NCBI GenBank assembly: GCA_900074885.1
Contig: FJUW01000001.1
Coordinates: 1,364,001-1,428,000 of the forward strand
Origin: Rhynchosporium graminicola
Lineage: Eukaryota > Ascomycota > Leotiomycetes > Helotiales > Ploettnerulaceae
Length of the DNA stretch: 64,000 bases
Direction: 5' to 3'
The notes under the pieces were generated by a model. It made no database searches. It was given only the letters and a program-made list of their open reading frames with translations, and was not told where the DNA came from. The translations under genes and the position numbers were made by a program. How positions within the stretch are numbered: the stretch's first letter is position 1; each line of letters begins with the position of its first letter. Below are positions 1-11,100 of this stretch, piece after piece.

Positions 1-1340
1 TTATTCGATGAGGGTAGAAGATCACGTGTATATCGAGATAAATAAGCATCTACGAATAGGTGAAGATCCAATGACCGAACTATCGCAAAAAATATTGCGT
101 ATGGACAACCACTTGATTCCTATTCGTATTTCTGAAAGCATGCTGCTGTTCCATAAAATTCATTATCTAGTCCTATGGTCACTCCTGTCCCAAGAAAGGA
201 GGTTAAGAGACATCCCAGCTCCTATATAACGTATCAACTCACTAAGCATCCCAAGTATTCTCGATATATTTCGAAGACCTCCATTCACCTTCTCAAGATG
301 CTCTGGGCACTTCATCAGCCTGGTCAAACATGTCTCCAACCGTCTGCCTCCACTTCTATCTTGGCCCAACTTGGAAGAACAGATACCCCTTAGCCCTATG
401 ACCTCCCTCACGACACAAGGCACAAACGCCCTCACTTTCCTCGATATATGACCATGGGACTGGCAATTAACACCGAACCCACCAGAAAGTGCCGGGAATT
501 GTGGTCCATGGACTGAAAGTTGCGGAGCAAAAGAACCAGCGTTCTGGTGCGCGGGCTGCTGCATTATCTGGTGGTGCGTACGTGGGTGTCTGACGTTTTC
601 CCGGCCATTCCTCCACTTCCAAGTCCGCGTCGGTTCTGCATCGCGCCTCTTTGACTTCCAGCATCGTGACTGTGGAAAGGAATTACACCTATATTGGTAC
701 CGAAAGTTCCGTGTTGTGCGAGTGCTGGTCTTGCGTATTCACGCTGCGGTGCAAAGCCAACGGTAGGCTGCGCAGCTTGCCTTTTGGCGCGTTGGCTCGC
801 GGACCTGGGAGTGTGGTTTTTGGCTTCTGTGGCAGGTCAGCTCGATCTTTGTTTTGACGCTGCTTGTGTTTACTTTGCTTACTTGAAAGTGGGACCGCTA
901 CTCATGCTGCTCCAGCTGTAGGTCTTTTACATATCAAAGCAGCCCTACACATGCTGCTGAGTTTAAGTGCTATAATATTGTCTATTTTAGAGTTGGTGCT
1001 GACAGTCTGCAGATGTCCTACATACCAATGAAATCTTCAGGGTCAGATTTAGTGTTTCGGGAAATGGAAAGACCATCTGTGATTATTAGGTGGACGATTA
1101 CTGAGCTTGCGCTGGTGTGATGAAAATTCACTTCGTGTTTTGGTTGACTAATATTACTGGAAGACTGGATTTCAGGCATCTTCGTATATTTGTGAATGTG
1201 TGGAAGGGGGAATTGAGAAGTAAACGGCTCCTCGATTGAAGTCTTGCAAAAGGTCATGGGCTTCGATTGCCTCTTTGATCGTGTAAGCACGATGAGACGG
1301 TATTTCTTCTTTTTTTCATTCAATATATACTGATGGTATT
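1..1340. other. No supported gene
   Basis: Only short overlapping open frames are seen on both strands; none carries a motif I recognise. A minus-strand frame at about 163-564 has a leucine-rich stretch but no start context or family match. I see no tRNA, repeat or clear promoter here. Confidence 0.5.
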
Positions 1341-1364
1341 CTTACCTCAAACAGCAGAGCAAGA

Positions 1365-2363
1365 CTAGGAGCTACAGCCAGACATGCCCATTGACTCGAC
1401 ACCCGTGAAGCGTTCAACAGCGTGGCTGAAAAAAAATTCAATCAGGCTTCGACAGCCATTCGTATAAGCATTCAATAAGACACAAAGCTCGCTATTCTCC
1501 AAATCTGCATAATGTTTGACAAATGCATCCCGACTAACAGCAGCGACTCTGTTCCTCACAAAACAAACTATTGCGTAGAATTGAATAGAATCGAGTCCCC
1601 GTTCTTGCGCATTCGATTGCAAAGCCATATAAATTCGCTGCTCTACAGGCGAAGAGAAATCCTTGGGTATTGAGGGCGCCCAAAATTCAAGATCTGGCCG
1701 CAAGGGGTTGCTTGCGCGAATATCTCCATTGTGTAGCCCTACCTCTAGAATGTAATTTTTGCAAACAGCGGTGTGTATATTTGTTCTTCGTGTGAAAGAA
1801 CCAATTTCCCCATACGGAAGAATTTGAGACCATCTATCCATGCTTGGGCGTCTCTTTGAGGCCCAAGTCACATGCCCGTTTGCTGAGTCGAGTTCCCTAC
1901 AGACGAGATCTATCACTGGATGACCGTCTCCCACCTGGAAAAAATGAGCAAAATAGTCAAATGCGATCAGGACTTTATACTGGAAAACCAAAGCAATTTC
2001 CTCGACCTCGTATCCTCTATCTATTTTTGCATCGAGTACAAAACTCACATCGTTTTCAGGCCGATCCAGACTCCATATCGAGTGTGGTGCCTCTTCAACT
2101 ATGCTAAGAGCTACACGGTACTCGCGTTGTACTTCTGAGCAGGTTTCACCTCGAAGACATATCGAGGGAGCTTTTCTGTTTCTGTCTTGTTTGAAGTAGC
2201 AGCAATTGAGTACAGAAGATTGTCTTGCGATGAGGTGTTGTATCTCCGGCACCTTCATCAGCTGTATTGGTGGGACTCTCGTGAACGGATAGTTCCCGAG
2301 CTTTCGTACCGGTATGGCAAGCTGGTCGCGTTCTCCTCGTCTTGAGCAGTGTAATGGCGTCAA
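1365..2363 (-). pseudogene. Unrecognised frame, possibly C-terminal part of the decayed HET gene
   Basis: A 332-codon open frame follows directly downstream of the HET-domain relic on the same strand but in a different frame. It opens with TTG, not ATG; the first in-frame ATG is near 2255, which would leave about 296 residues. I do not recognise the family: there is no signal peptide, no obvious membrane segment and no repeat. HET proteins usually carry a long variable C-terminal region after the HET domain, so the simplest reading is that this is that region, disconnected by a frameshift near 2360. An independent small gene cannot be excluded. Confidence 0.4.
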
Positions 2364-2900
2364 ATATGCATCTCCGCTACTTTCCCATTCTTTTGCCTGT
2401 GTGCCAAGTGGAAGAAGAGGAGTCTCAACCCGAAGTCCTCAACTTTCGTTATGGTTCTTCTCGATGCCCAAGTCATCTTTTGCGGGATAGAAGCACGCTC
2501 GACGGTCGTAAAGCTGAGGATACCGGTTATGACCTCAACTTCGTGTCACATAGAGCTTTTGGTGCCAATATTGCTCCAGTTCTTGTCATAGAAGATCAGA
2601 AACTCCGGGGCTAGGAGTTCTGGGAGTTTCCAGCCTCGTGTAAACCATTGACTTCTCTCAATATGCTCTTGGGTATCCACGTCAGATAGATATGCATAAC
2701 ACACTTCTGCAACCTGGTACCATTTATATATGGAGTTGATTATCTCAGATACCTCTGAAGTCCTTGATTTGTCGATGGCACAGGTTTCTATCCAAGCATA
2801 ATCCCAACCATCGAGCAGAGCCTGGCGGCAATATCATCGATACTGAGACAACACCTAGATATTGCGAGTCTGAACTGTAAGTAGCCTTTTGCTCTTTGGT
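2360..2900 (-). pseudogene. HET (heterokaryon incompatibility) domain relic
   Basis: Reading the minus strand from about 2830 down to 2360 in one frame gives the hallmarks of the fungal HET domain in order: DGWDYAWIETCAIDK, then EIINSIYKWYQVAEVCYAYL, then RSQWFTRGWKLPELLAPEF, IGTKSS, and finally MTWASRRTITKVEDFG. These match the family pattern (DGWDYxWIDTCCIDK, WYxxAxVCYxYLxDV, SxWFTRGWTLQELLAP, WASxRxTTRxED). The frame is broken by an in-frame TGA at 2546-2548. Upstream sequence to about 3200 reads coding-like in another frame, including a KGY motif expected just before the domain, and downstream sequence continues in a third frame. HET proteins trigger cell death on non-self fusion; this copy should not make one. 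An unrecognised intron could remove one frame change but not the stop. Confidence 0.8.
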
Positions 2901-3326
2901 GTGAAGTAGTCTCAGGAATCGCGGTGGATGTCGTCACGATAATTGTACGTTGCAAGGTAGAGATGCAGCTCACAAGTGAGGTCTCTTTATAGGCCATCGT
3001 CGTGATGCGTGCCATTTCTTCCGTCGTCATACTTCGAAAGTGCCTCTCGCCTACAGCCTCATTAAATTGGTTCTGGTTTGCTATGTCTAAGTAATAAATG
3101 ACACGCAAGTGATAGGGGACAATTGAGATGTAAGCGAGAAGAACAACGATCGAGAGTGTGGACCACTGCGTCTTCCCTCCGCGCCTACACTTACCCTCGC
3201 TGTCGGTAAATCTTACAGTGACGAGCATTCTATCAAGTTCACTGCAGAGAATCGAGTCTTTGATAGGATCATTTGGTGTAGTTCCGAATCTGATATCATA
3301 CAGTGTTATGTCTCTGCGATCCCTCC

Positions 3327-4025
3327 TTAGAACCCGATCAAAGCCAGCAGTCCTACAGCAACCAGGACCGAAGTCACCGAAGTCACCAAGCCTGTTGCAC
3401 CGTTTCCACTCACAACTGCAGGAGGAGCAGTAGTATTCGCGTTCGAGCACGACCCAGAAATAGCCTTACAAGTCGTAAAATTCTTTCCGCCCAAGAAATT
3501 TCCCACTGTCTCTGCATCTGTAAGATGAAGCATGTGCAATACAGACTCCGCAGCTGATGCATTCGTCGCACAGAAGCTCGCCGTAAAATTGAGGATACTA
3601 GCTTTTCCATCACAAGTCGGAGTGACTGTCGTTCCGTCGTAGTCGGCTGAGAAGCTCACGTTGGCGGCGGGGATAGTGAGGAGTCCTAGTGTGTGAATTT
3701 CTTCATAAGGACCCTTTGCTGGTTTGGAGTAGGCGGCAATCTTCTCGATAACGTGAGCGCCGGCTATGTCGTACGTTCGGGTGGTGCCGACAGTGTTGGT
3801 TGGGCCATCCAGGGAGACAGAACCTTCTGGGGAGCCACTCCACGTTAGATTTTGGTAGTCGCCGATGATAGACATTACTTGGGCGTATGTATATGGAGTT
3901 GTGTAGATTACTGTGTCGGTGCCAGGATAGAATCCTTCGGGGCAACTCTTCGACGTTGATGCATTTTTCTGTGCAGAAATGATTGATACACTGGCGACGA
4001 TGGACAGGAGGATTGAAGACTTCAT
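3327..4025 (-). CDS. Secreted, probably GPI-anchored small protein
   Basis: A single-exon gene of 232 residues starting at an ATG. Residues 1-18 form a typical signal peptide ending in SAQ. The C-terminal 20 residues are hydrophobic (ending VAVGLLALIGF) and preceded by a Ser/Thr/Asn/Gly-rich stretch, as in GPI-anchored fungal cell-surface proteins. The mature part carries several N-glycosylation sequons (NAS, NLT, NVS, NFT, NAS, NFT, NTT) and cysteines near residues 28, 139, 152, 186 and 193. The middle (about 44-130) with YTYAQVMSIIGDYQNLTW and a following beta-rich stretch resembles the START/SRPBCC-like fold of fungal secreted proteins, but that is inference only. Function unknown; likely cell wall or extracellular. 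Confidence 0.7.
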   Translation of the reverse strand: MKSSILLSIVASVSIISAQKNASTSKSCPEGFYPGTDTVIYTTPYTYAQVMSIIGDYQNLTWSGSPEGSVSLDGPTNTVGTTRTYDIAGAHVIEKIAAYSKPAKGPYEEIHTLGLLTIPAANVSFSADYDGTTVTPTCDGKASILNFTASFCATNASAAESVLHMLHLTDAETVGNFLGGKNFTTCKAISGSCSNANTTAPPAVVSGNGATGLVTSVTSVLVAVGLLALIGF

Positions 4026-4080
4026 GATTTTGAATCTTCGATGTGAAATCGCTGAGTAGATTTGACAAACAGTGTGCCAA

Positions 4081-5693
4081 ATATCTTTGATTTATAGAAT
4101 TTCAAGCACCCAAGCTACTCACAGCCTACCAAAGTTAAAGGTCAAAGCCTGCATGAGATCTTCCTGTTGCTGTAATTGCCAGCTTTGATGCAATTTGAAA
4201 AACATGATCTGCAAAGCCATCACGATGGATGCTGCCGCCTTATTGCCGGGGATCATTGACCAATTCCTTATCGTTGGTTGGAAGGGACGCAAATCTCCGG
4301 ACTAGTTGAGGCGTTCCTGGTGCGGCAGCTAGAAAGTTGGGTCGCGAGATTTAGATCAAAACCACGGACCCGATCCTGTCACACAGTCTCTTACAGAAAT
4401 TGCAGCTCGAGCCTCAAAGATAGATGGTGGTATCCCACCAGCATTGGGGATTTGTCCTTGGCTTCCCGTGGACTTTAAACGAATTACGTGAAGTGTCTAA
4501 ATAACCCTCACGAAGCTTCGTAGCAAGTACTTTCGCGATACCTTTGGAGTCACTGGTGGATTGTGAACCAATCAGCCGGTCGGGATTGTCATATCTTCTA
4601 TTCTTTATATCGTTTTAATAGTGGATCCATTCGAAATCGTATCGGATTGACGGCCTTGAGTAGTGCTCTCTACTACATTTCTAGCTATTTGACAGCTGGA
4701 AGTCAGGTGATGAGTAATTGAAGCTGACAGTTGAAAAGATGCATCCGAAAATCAGCCCTGCGACGCCATTCACACTGCAATCTATTGTCGGGCCAGCAAA
4801 TGGAGTAAAAGAGCAAGTGTTACATGCGCAACTGGTTGCGTTATCAATTTACAGGCATGTTATGGCGAGATTTAATCCTGCCGAGGGTACAGCCAAAAGC
4901 AAGGTCCTGCAGTCACTCTTTTCCACACGGACAGGCAAGGCATCAAAGTGGCGTAAAGATCTTCCTACATTACCGTAGTAGTTTTCGTGTGTACAGCATC
5001 AAGCAAAAGGAGCTTCAGCTAGCTATGACACAAACTCGCTAGCACGATCTCTTGTGGGATTCATCTCACAAGTGAAAAGGATGACAGTGGTACGGTGGTT
5101 TCCGGTCCGCCTTTCAGGAAAGGTGACTGCAAGCAAACCCATAACCGTGTTTTTGCCTCCTGTCACATTCCAGGAAGTTATTTATATCTTCAGAGTCTGT
5201 TCGAAGCTGTGCGTATTAAGCCAAGTTGGCCACTTAGGGTGCAAATGGAAACAGTTTGGGCTTCTTCTAAGAGGCAAACAGTTTGATCATTACACCGTAT
5301 CTTAAACCGTTTCTCAGTAGTGAGTATCGACGATCTGGCTGCTGCAGCTGGCTGTCGACGGAATTGGAATTTGATAAAAATGAAGATTCTGACTGGACAT
5401 AGACCTTGCTCGGGTCATGCCTATGACCTATCCGAGAGAACGCCACTGCTCATTCGTTAGGATCCTAGCTGCTCAAGTAACCATGTTCAAGTGTCAGGTT
5501 TGGCATGCTTTGAAAATACGGATGTCCGCAGCAGGTTCAGGTAAGTCCGAACTACTCGCGCTCACGATTGTGCTCCTACGCCCGATTGTGCCGATGACAC
5601 CAACACGATACGCCAAGGGAAGTAAATTCTCATCACGATTAAAGTCGTGTTGCATTAGTAGGAAAGGGTGTTGCCACAATATTGAGTATCTTC
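4081..5693. other. Intergenic, no supported gene
   Basis: Short open frames only (all under about 100 codons), none with a recognisable domain. The first part should contain the promoter of the GPI-type gene, which reads leftwards. The stretch ends at the target-site duplication of the LTR element. Confidence 0.5.
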
Positions 5694-5698
5694 CACGC
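5694..5698. repeat. Target-site duplication, left copy (CACGC)
   Basis: The 5 bases CACGC directly precede the 5' LTR and are repeated exactly at 15772-15776 after the 3' LTR. Five-base duplications are normal for Ty3/Gypsy integrases. Confidence 0.9.
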
Positions 5699-5782
5699 TG
5701 TCACGGGACATCATCATGAGACAAGACAGCACTAAGTACATGTCACGGGACATTATCACGAGACAAGATAGCACTAAGTACT
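5699..5782 (+). repeat. Tandem 42-bp repeat inside the LTR
   Basis: Two adjacent 42-base units each start TGTCACGGGACAT and end with GCACTAAGTAC plus one base. The same pair is present in RIP-altered form at 15589-15672, so the duplication predates insertion of this copy. Confidence 0.85.
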
Positions 5783-5881
5783 TAGTGCCGTTAGTTAGCT
5801 TTACTTAGATAGTTCCTCCTACTATAGCAATAGACAGAATCAAGACTTTTACTATATATATATCTCGGACGCCCCCTAATA
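5699..5881 (+). repeat. 5' LTR
   Basis: This 183-base copy aligns without gaps to 15589-15771. It begins TGTCA and ends TAATA, the RIP-altered form of the TGACA seen at the end of the other copy, so the original LTR had TGTCA...TGACA ends. My hand count gives about 18 differences between the copies, all C/T or G/A transitions. A 42-base unit is repeated in tandem at its start (5699-5740 and 5741-5782). Unlike the internal region the LTR keeps many CpA and TpG steps. Confidence 0.93.
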
Positions 5882-7140
5882 TAGTAGTAATTCTAAGAGT
5901 ATAAGGTAAAATTAAGTCTCTAAACTACTACCCTTTATATAAAGGACCTTCTCTTACTTACCCGGAACCCCTACGATACTCCGGAGATTTTACTAGTAGT
6001 ACTACTCTATATACCGCTATATTAGAGGCTCTAATACTAAAGGGAGGAGTAATCGCTTAAGAGACTACCGGGGGAGATTTTTATCTTTAATACTTAAATT
6101 AGAGTAATCTATACGGACTTCTTTCGCCGGTTTATCTATATCCCCTATTTAAGAACACTTAGAGATACTATTATAATTATTACTTAAACTAAGTCCTTTT
6201 CTTATAGCGCCTCGTAACTCTTAATTAATCTAAGATACCGAATTAGATTAACTTACTAAGAGAGTACTAGTTACGCTAATACGGATTATATCCCGAAGTT
6301 AACACTAATATATATCTCTACTAGCTAACTTATAAATAATCCGAGACTAAGCTTTCCTTAAGCTAACGGTCCCGATAGCTTCTTTCTATTAAAGATAGAC
6401 TTCTCTGATCGACTAATCGTTATAGTTATCGAAGTCTCTCTTACTAAGATAGTCTATCTTACTAAAAGATAAGACCTTACTTAGAGCTAAAGAATTAGCG
6501 AGATAGCTATAAGATAAATTTATCCTAATAAACCGGCTACCTAGCTCTATATTTATACTGCTAATAGCTATAGCTATAGTATTAGTATATACTAAGAATA
6601 AGTAGAAGAGCGATACTATCTTCATCTAGACCCTATAAGAGAATATAGAGAATAAAGGTAATAAACACTTAGTCGGACTAATCCTCTTGCTAATTCTAAG
6701 ATAAGCTAAGGCTTTAGTCCGCACCCTAGACCCCGGTATTCTAACTAACTTAAAAGATAAGGCTATTAGAGTAATTAGTACTCTAGGAATAATAGCCCTT
6801 AAGTTAGTAGCCTCTTTTAATATCTTCTTAACTTAGTTCTAAGCTAGCCCCCTAGAAGCTAAGATAACTATACGTATATCTTCTATATTAGTAGTTCTAA
6901 GACTATTAATCTCTCGCACTCTAATATCTATCCGACTTTCTATCGAGATAGAACTTCCTCTTCCGAATTACTACTATAACTTCGCATACGATAATAACGC
7001 ACTCGATATAAAAGATAGAAATAACTCGGACCCCTAAGACTTAGGGAGACTATAATAAGATAATAAGCTACCTGTGCCTAATACCTAATACTAACGACTT
7101 CGCCTATAGGATATAGGATAGTTTAATAGCACTACTTCTA
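5882..7140 (+). other. RIP-degraded 5' leader / upstream part of element
   Basis: Internal sequence between the 5' LTR and the first frame that reads like Gag. Nearly devoid of CpA and TpG. I could not settle on a coding frame; it may be untranslated leader plus the start of gag. Confidence 0.5.
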
Positions 7141-7142
7141 TT

Positions 7143-7900
7143 ACTAGCTATATCGCGATACTTAATATAATAATAGCCTGTTATAGAGAGGATATAGTCC
7201 TTAAGGTCCTACTAATTTATATAAAAGATAAGGCCGCTATTTAGCTTAGTACCTTATCTCCGGAAATCACTAGCTTTATAGCTCGGAGCTTAGAAAAATA
7301 GAAATATTAACTCTTACTCTAATTTTATATAAATCTAAGCGTAGTAGTATAAAAGACTAACGCCTTAAGATATTCTTTTAAGAATAAGAGCGAGTTATCC
7401 TTAAGATAGTTCTTAGATAATAAATATAATCTCTATATTAAAGCAGGAGAGATAAACTAAGACCTTATTATCTAACGAATATACTAAGCCTTAGATCTAA
7501 GCTTAGCTATAAGTATACTATTATAAGACTATAGTAATATAGTAAATAAGTTTAAGTTAAAGATCTATAATACTAAGAATTAAGCGAGAGAAGCTTACTT
7601 ATAGATATAGTCTCGTATCGATAAGTAAACTAAGGAGATATAAGAGTTACGATAACTAGTAATAGATAATTCGTACTACTAAGGTATTAGGCGAGATAGA
7701 GACCCCCGAAGCGAATAATAGAGTTAAGCACTAGTACTAATAGTACTAACGGGACGATACCTGATGATAATAGTACCTACTTAACTCCTAATACTCTATC
7801 CGTAACCTTAGATACCTCTAGTAGAATATACTAAGTTTAGAAGAAAGTAATAATAAGAGAAGGAGAGGAATAAGGCTAATAAGTTAACTATATTAGTACT
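7143..7900 (+). pseudogene. Gag-like remnant
   Basis: In the frame with codon starts divisible by 3, this stretch reads as a helical, charged protein interrupted only by TAA and TAG codons explicable as former CAA, CAG or TGG. Segments such as SELSLR, FLDNKYNLYIKAGEI and ALDLSLAISILL resemble Gag proteins of fungal Gypsy elements, and a charged helix with RIDK and TKEI follows. No zinc knuckle could be read, perhaps because RIP destroyed its TGC/TGT codons. Boundaries are approximate. Confidence 0.5.
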
Positions 7901-8161
7901 AGCCTCCGCACCGACTACTTAGCGTAATAGAAGATAACCCTATCAGAACTAGTAGCTATACTAGTACTAGCCTTAAGTTCCTGTGATAATAAACTAACTT
8001 TAGTACTCTCTTTAATACCTACTAATAACCGGGAATTTTAACGGATATAATATATACTATTCCTAATTACTAGTTATACTTAACTATTCTAATAACGGAT
8101 TCTTATACTAACCGGATTAAGGGTATAATTTAGAGGATAATAAATCGCCTGAAACTATAAG

Positions 8162-11100
8162 TCTTTCCTTATCCGCGGACTCGGGAAAAGCTTACTATAA
8201 GACCTAAGGGAGGTCCTCTCGCGGCTTTATTCTTACCTAAACCCTATTTTAGTAATATTATTAGTCTTTAATAAACTTACTTTAGTATTATCCTTAACGA
8301 AAAAGATAGAATAAATCTAACTTAAGATACTATTATTCTTACTTTCTATACCTAACTATATATCGCTTTCTTATAAAGACGAAAAAGAGGATAACTTTAT
8401 CTTAGTTAAGAACCCTTCTTCTGTAATCTTACTTATAGCCTAGGATAGAGAAATACTAATCCCTAGCGCTTATACTATAAAGACCCCGGACTTATAACTT
8501 TAGGAGTCGAAGGATAAGATATCTATCTTCCTAAATAATACTTCCTTTATAGCTAATATATATACTAGAATCTAAATATTTAGTAAGGATAACTTTCCGA
8601 TAGAAGTAGCTACTAATACTACTTCGCTTATTAGGTTAATCGATAAGCTAAGTCTAGCGTAATACTTCCCTTCTATAAGGATTTATTATAGGACAGATAG
8701 CTTATAAGTTAATCTTTCTAGTATAAGTTCTAGGCTTATTATTTCCGATTTTATTAAAATACCTATCTTATATAGGATAATTTCCGGTAAGGAACTATTA
8801 TAGTTTCTAGTATACTAATATTATATTATACTAAAGATATTAGGAGGAATCCTTCTTAAGCTTAACTTTTTCTTAGAAAATAAACTCGACTTTAAGTAAG
8901 AGTTATCAGAGAAGCTATACTATCTGTAAGTAAGAGATAATAATAACTATATACTCCTTAAGATAACTAAAGTAGCGAAAACCGCGAAATCTACCTTAAA
9001 ATATACTAATATCTATCTTTTATAGATAGTTATAATATACTTAGGAGAGAGTATTAATTTACTTACTATATATCGCTTACTACCTAAACGTTAAGATAGA
9101 TATATAGTATATCCTTATCCTTAAGTCGATATAATATTAGGTAAATTCGGTTCTATAGTTAACGCTATTACTACTAGCCTCTCTATATCTATCCTATTCG
9201 CTAATCTAGAAGGGATACCTATCTATCTATAATAAGAATAGATATTAGGAGTACTTAAATAATATATACTTAAAATCAAAGACTACCTAGTATTACTAAA
9301 CTTGGCTAGTATCTATAAAAGATAACCCTTTATAGAGGAGGAGCTAGAAAGGAGGTATTCAGCTAGTACCCTGTTCCTAATCAGACCTCTTCCCGAAGAT
9401 ATAATAGAACCGGATATATTAGACGCCTTTAGAGCGGATATTAAGATTAAAATATAAGATATTCTTCGCTAGTATACGAACTTATTCTATCACGAACTCG
9501 GACGATTTAATAATAGAATTAATATACTAGTACTATTTAAAGAAGGCATTAAGATTAATAATCTAAAAAGGGCACCTTTCTTATAATCGCAAAGAGATAA
9601 AGTAGAAATAAATAAAATCTTAGATCTAATAAGAGCTAATAGCTCTCTAGTACTAGTACTCCTCGGATAACTTTCCCTAGCTTCAGCTCTAGTATTCGTT
9701 GTCTATAGAAATAGAAAGCTAAGAGTTATAGTTAACCTTAGAAAAGTTAATACGAAGTTAATACTTAACGTATACTTATTACCTAAAGCTAATAATATCT
9801 TATCTACTATAAGTAGAGTAATAATTTTCTCTAGTATCGACCTTACTAAATCCTTCTTCTAATAGCCTTTAGAACTAGTAGACTAATAGAAGATAGTATT
9901 AGTTACTACATATAAAGGATATAAAATACTTACTATCGTAATAATAGGTCTAGTAATAACTCTAGTATTCTTCTAAGCACATATAAAGAATCTATTCTGC
10001 TAATACCTTTAGAAATTTATTATTATTTATATCGATAATATAATTATCTTTTCTATTACTTTAGAATAATATATAAAAGACCTAGATCTAGCGCTTACTT
10101 TACTAGAAGACGCTAGAGTTATACTAGCTCTAAGGAAATACTACTTCGCCTAGCTATCTATTAAGGCGCTAGGATATAAGATATCTAGACTAGAGCTAAA
10201 TACCTTAGAAGAGAAGATAGAAGCAGTATAATCTTAGGAATTTCTAAGAACTTTATCTTAATTAGAAAAAGCGCTAGGATTTTTCGGGTACTATTATAAA
10301 TTTATATTATACTACGTAGCTATCTCCTTACTATTATTAGAGCTTAAGATAATCGGATTTAAGAATATACCACGAGAGGGAGTAAGATAAAGTAGCTATA
10401 TTAAAGTAATACCTATTCTGCTTCTATAACTAAGATATAAAGAATATACTAATTTAACCTAGTCTTAGAAAGCTAAACGTTATAAGAATACTAAAATATA
10501 CTCTAAGTAATATATAGATAACTTACTATATAGGTCTAAATAAGTATTTAATATATTAAAAGACTAGCTTACTTTAGTGCTAACCCTTAAATTCCCTAAC
10601 TTCAAATAGGACTTTATACTTTATATCGATAGTTCTAAGGAATTCAGATATAGTATAGCTCTTCACTAGGTAAATAGTACTAATAGGATAGAAAAGCTAG
10701 TCCTATTCCTATCTAAGTCCTTATCTATAATAGAAATGAATTACTAGCCTACTAAGCTAGAGATAAGCGTACTAATATAAGCGCTAAAGAAGTTACTATA
10801 ATATCTCGATAGTGCAAATTTCACTATCTATATAAATTATTAAGTAATATTATCTTACTTTAAAGATTATTCTCGTAAGAAAAGTAACTAATTAGATAAT
10901 TAGTTTCTCTTCTTAGCTAAATATACATATAAGATAAATATAATCTATAGAACTAAGAAAATATATTTAAACGCAGATACCTTAAGCTAGCTATAACGCT
11001 AATCGCCTTAGGATAAAAGAATCTAAGGACTATCGAATATAATATACGAGTTAAGTAATAGAGATATCTCAGTTTTGAAAGTAATATATTACCTAGTATA

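Noticed and set aside
2788..3450. 220-codon minus-strand frame as an intact gene
   Set aside because: Its first part overlaps the GPI-type gene antiparallel frame on the same strand and its second part is the upstream piece of the HET relic; it is not one protein.
6413..6625. 70-codon minus-strand open frame inside the RIPed element
   Set aside because: It lies in sequence whose coding direction is plus; its AT-only codons and lack of any motif make it a chance opening.
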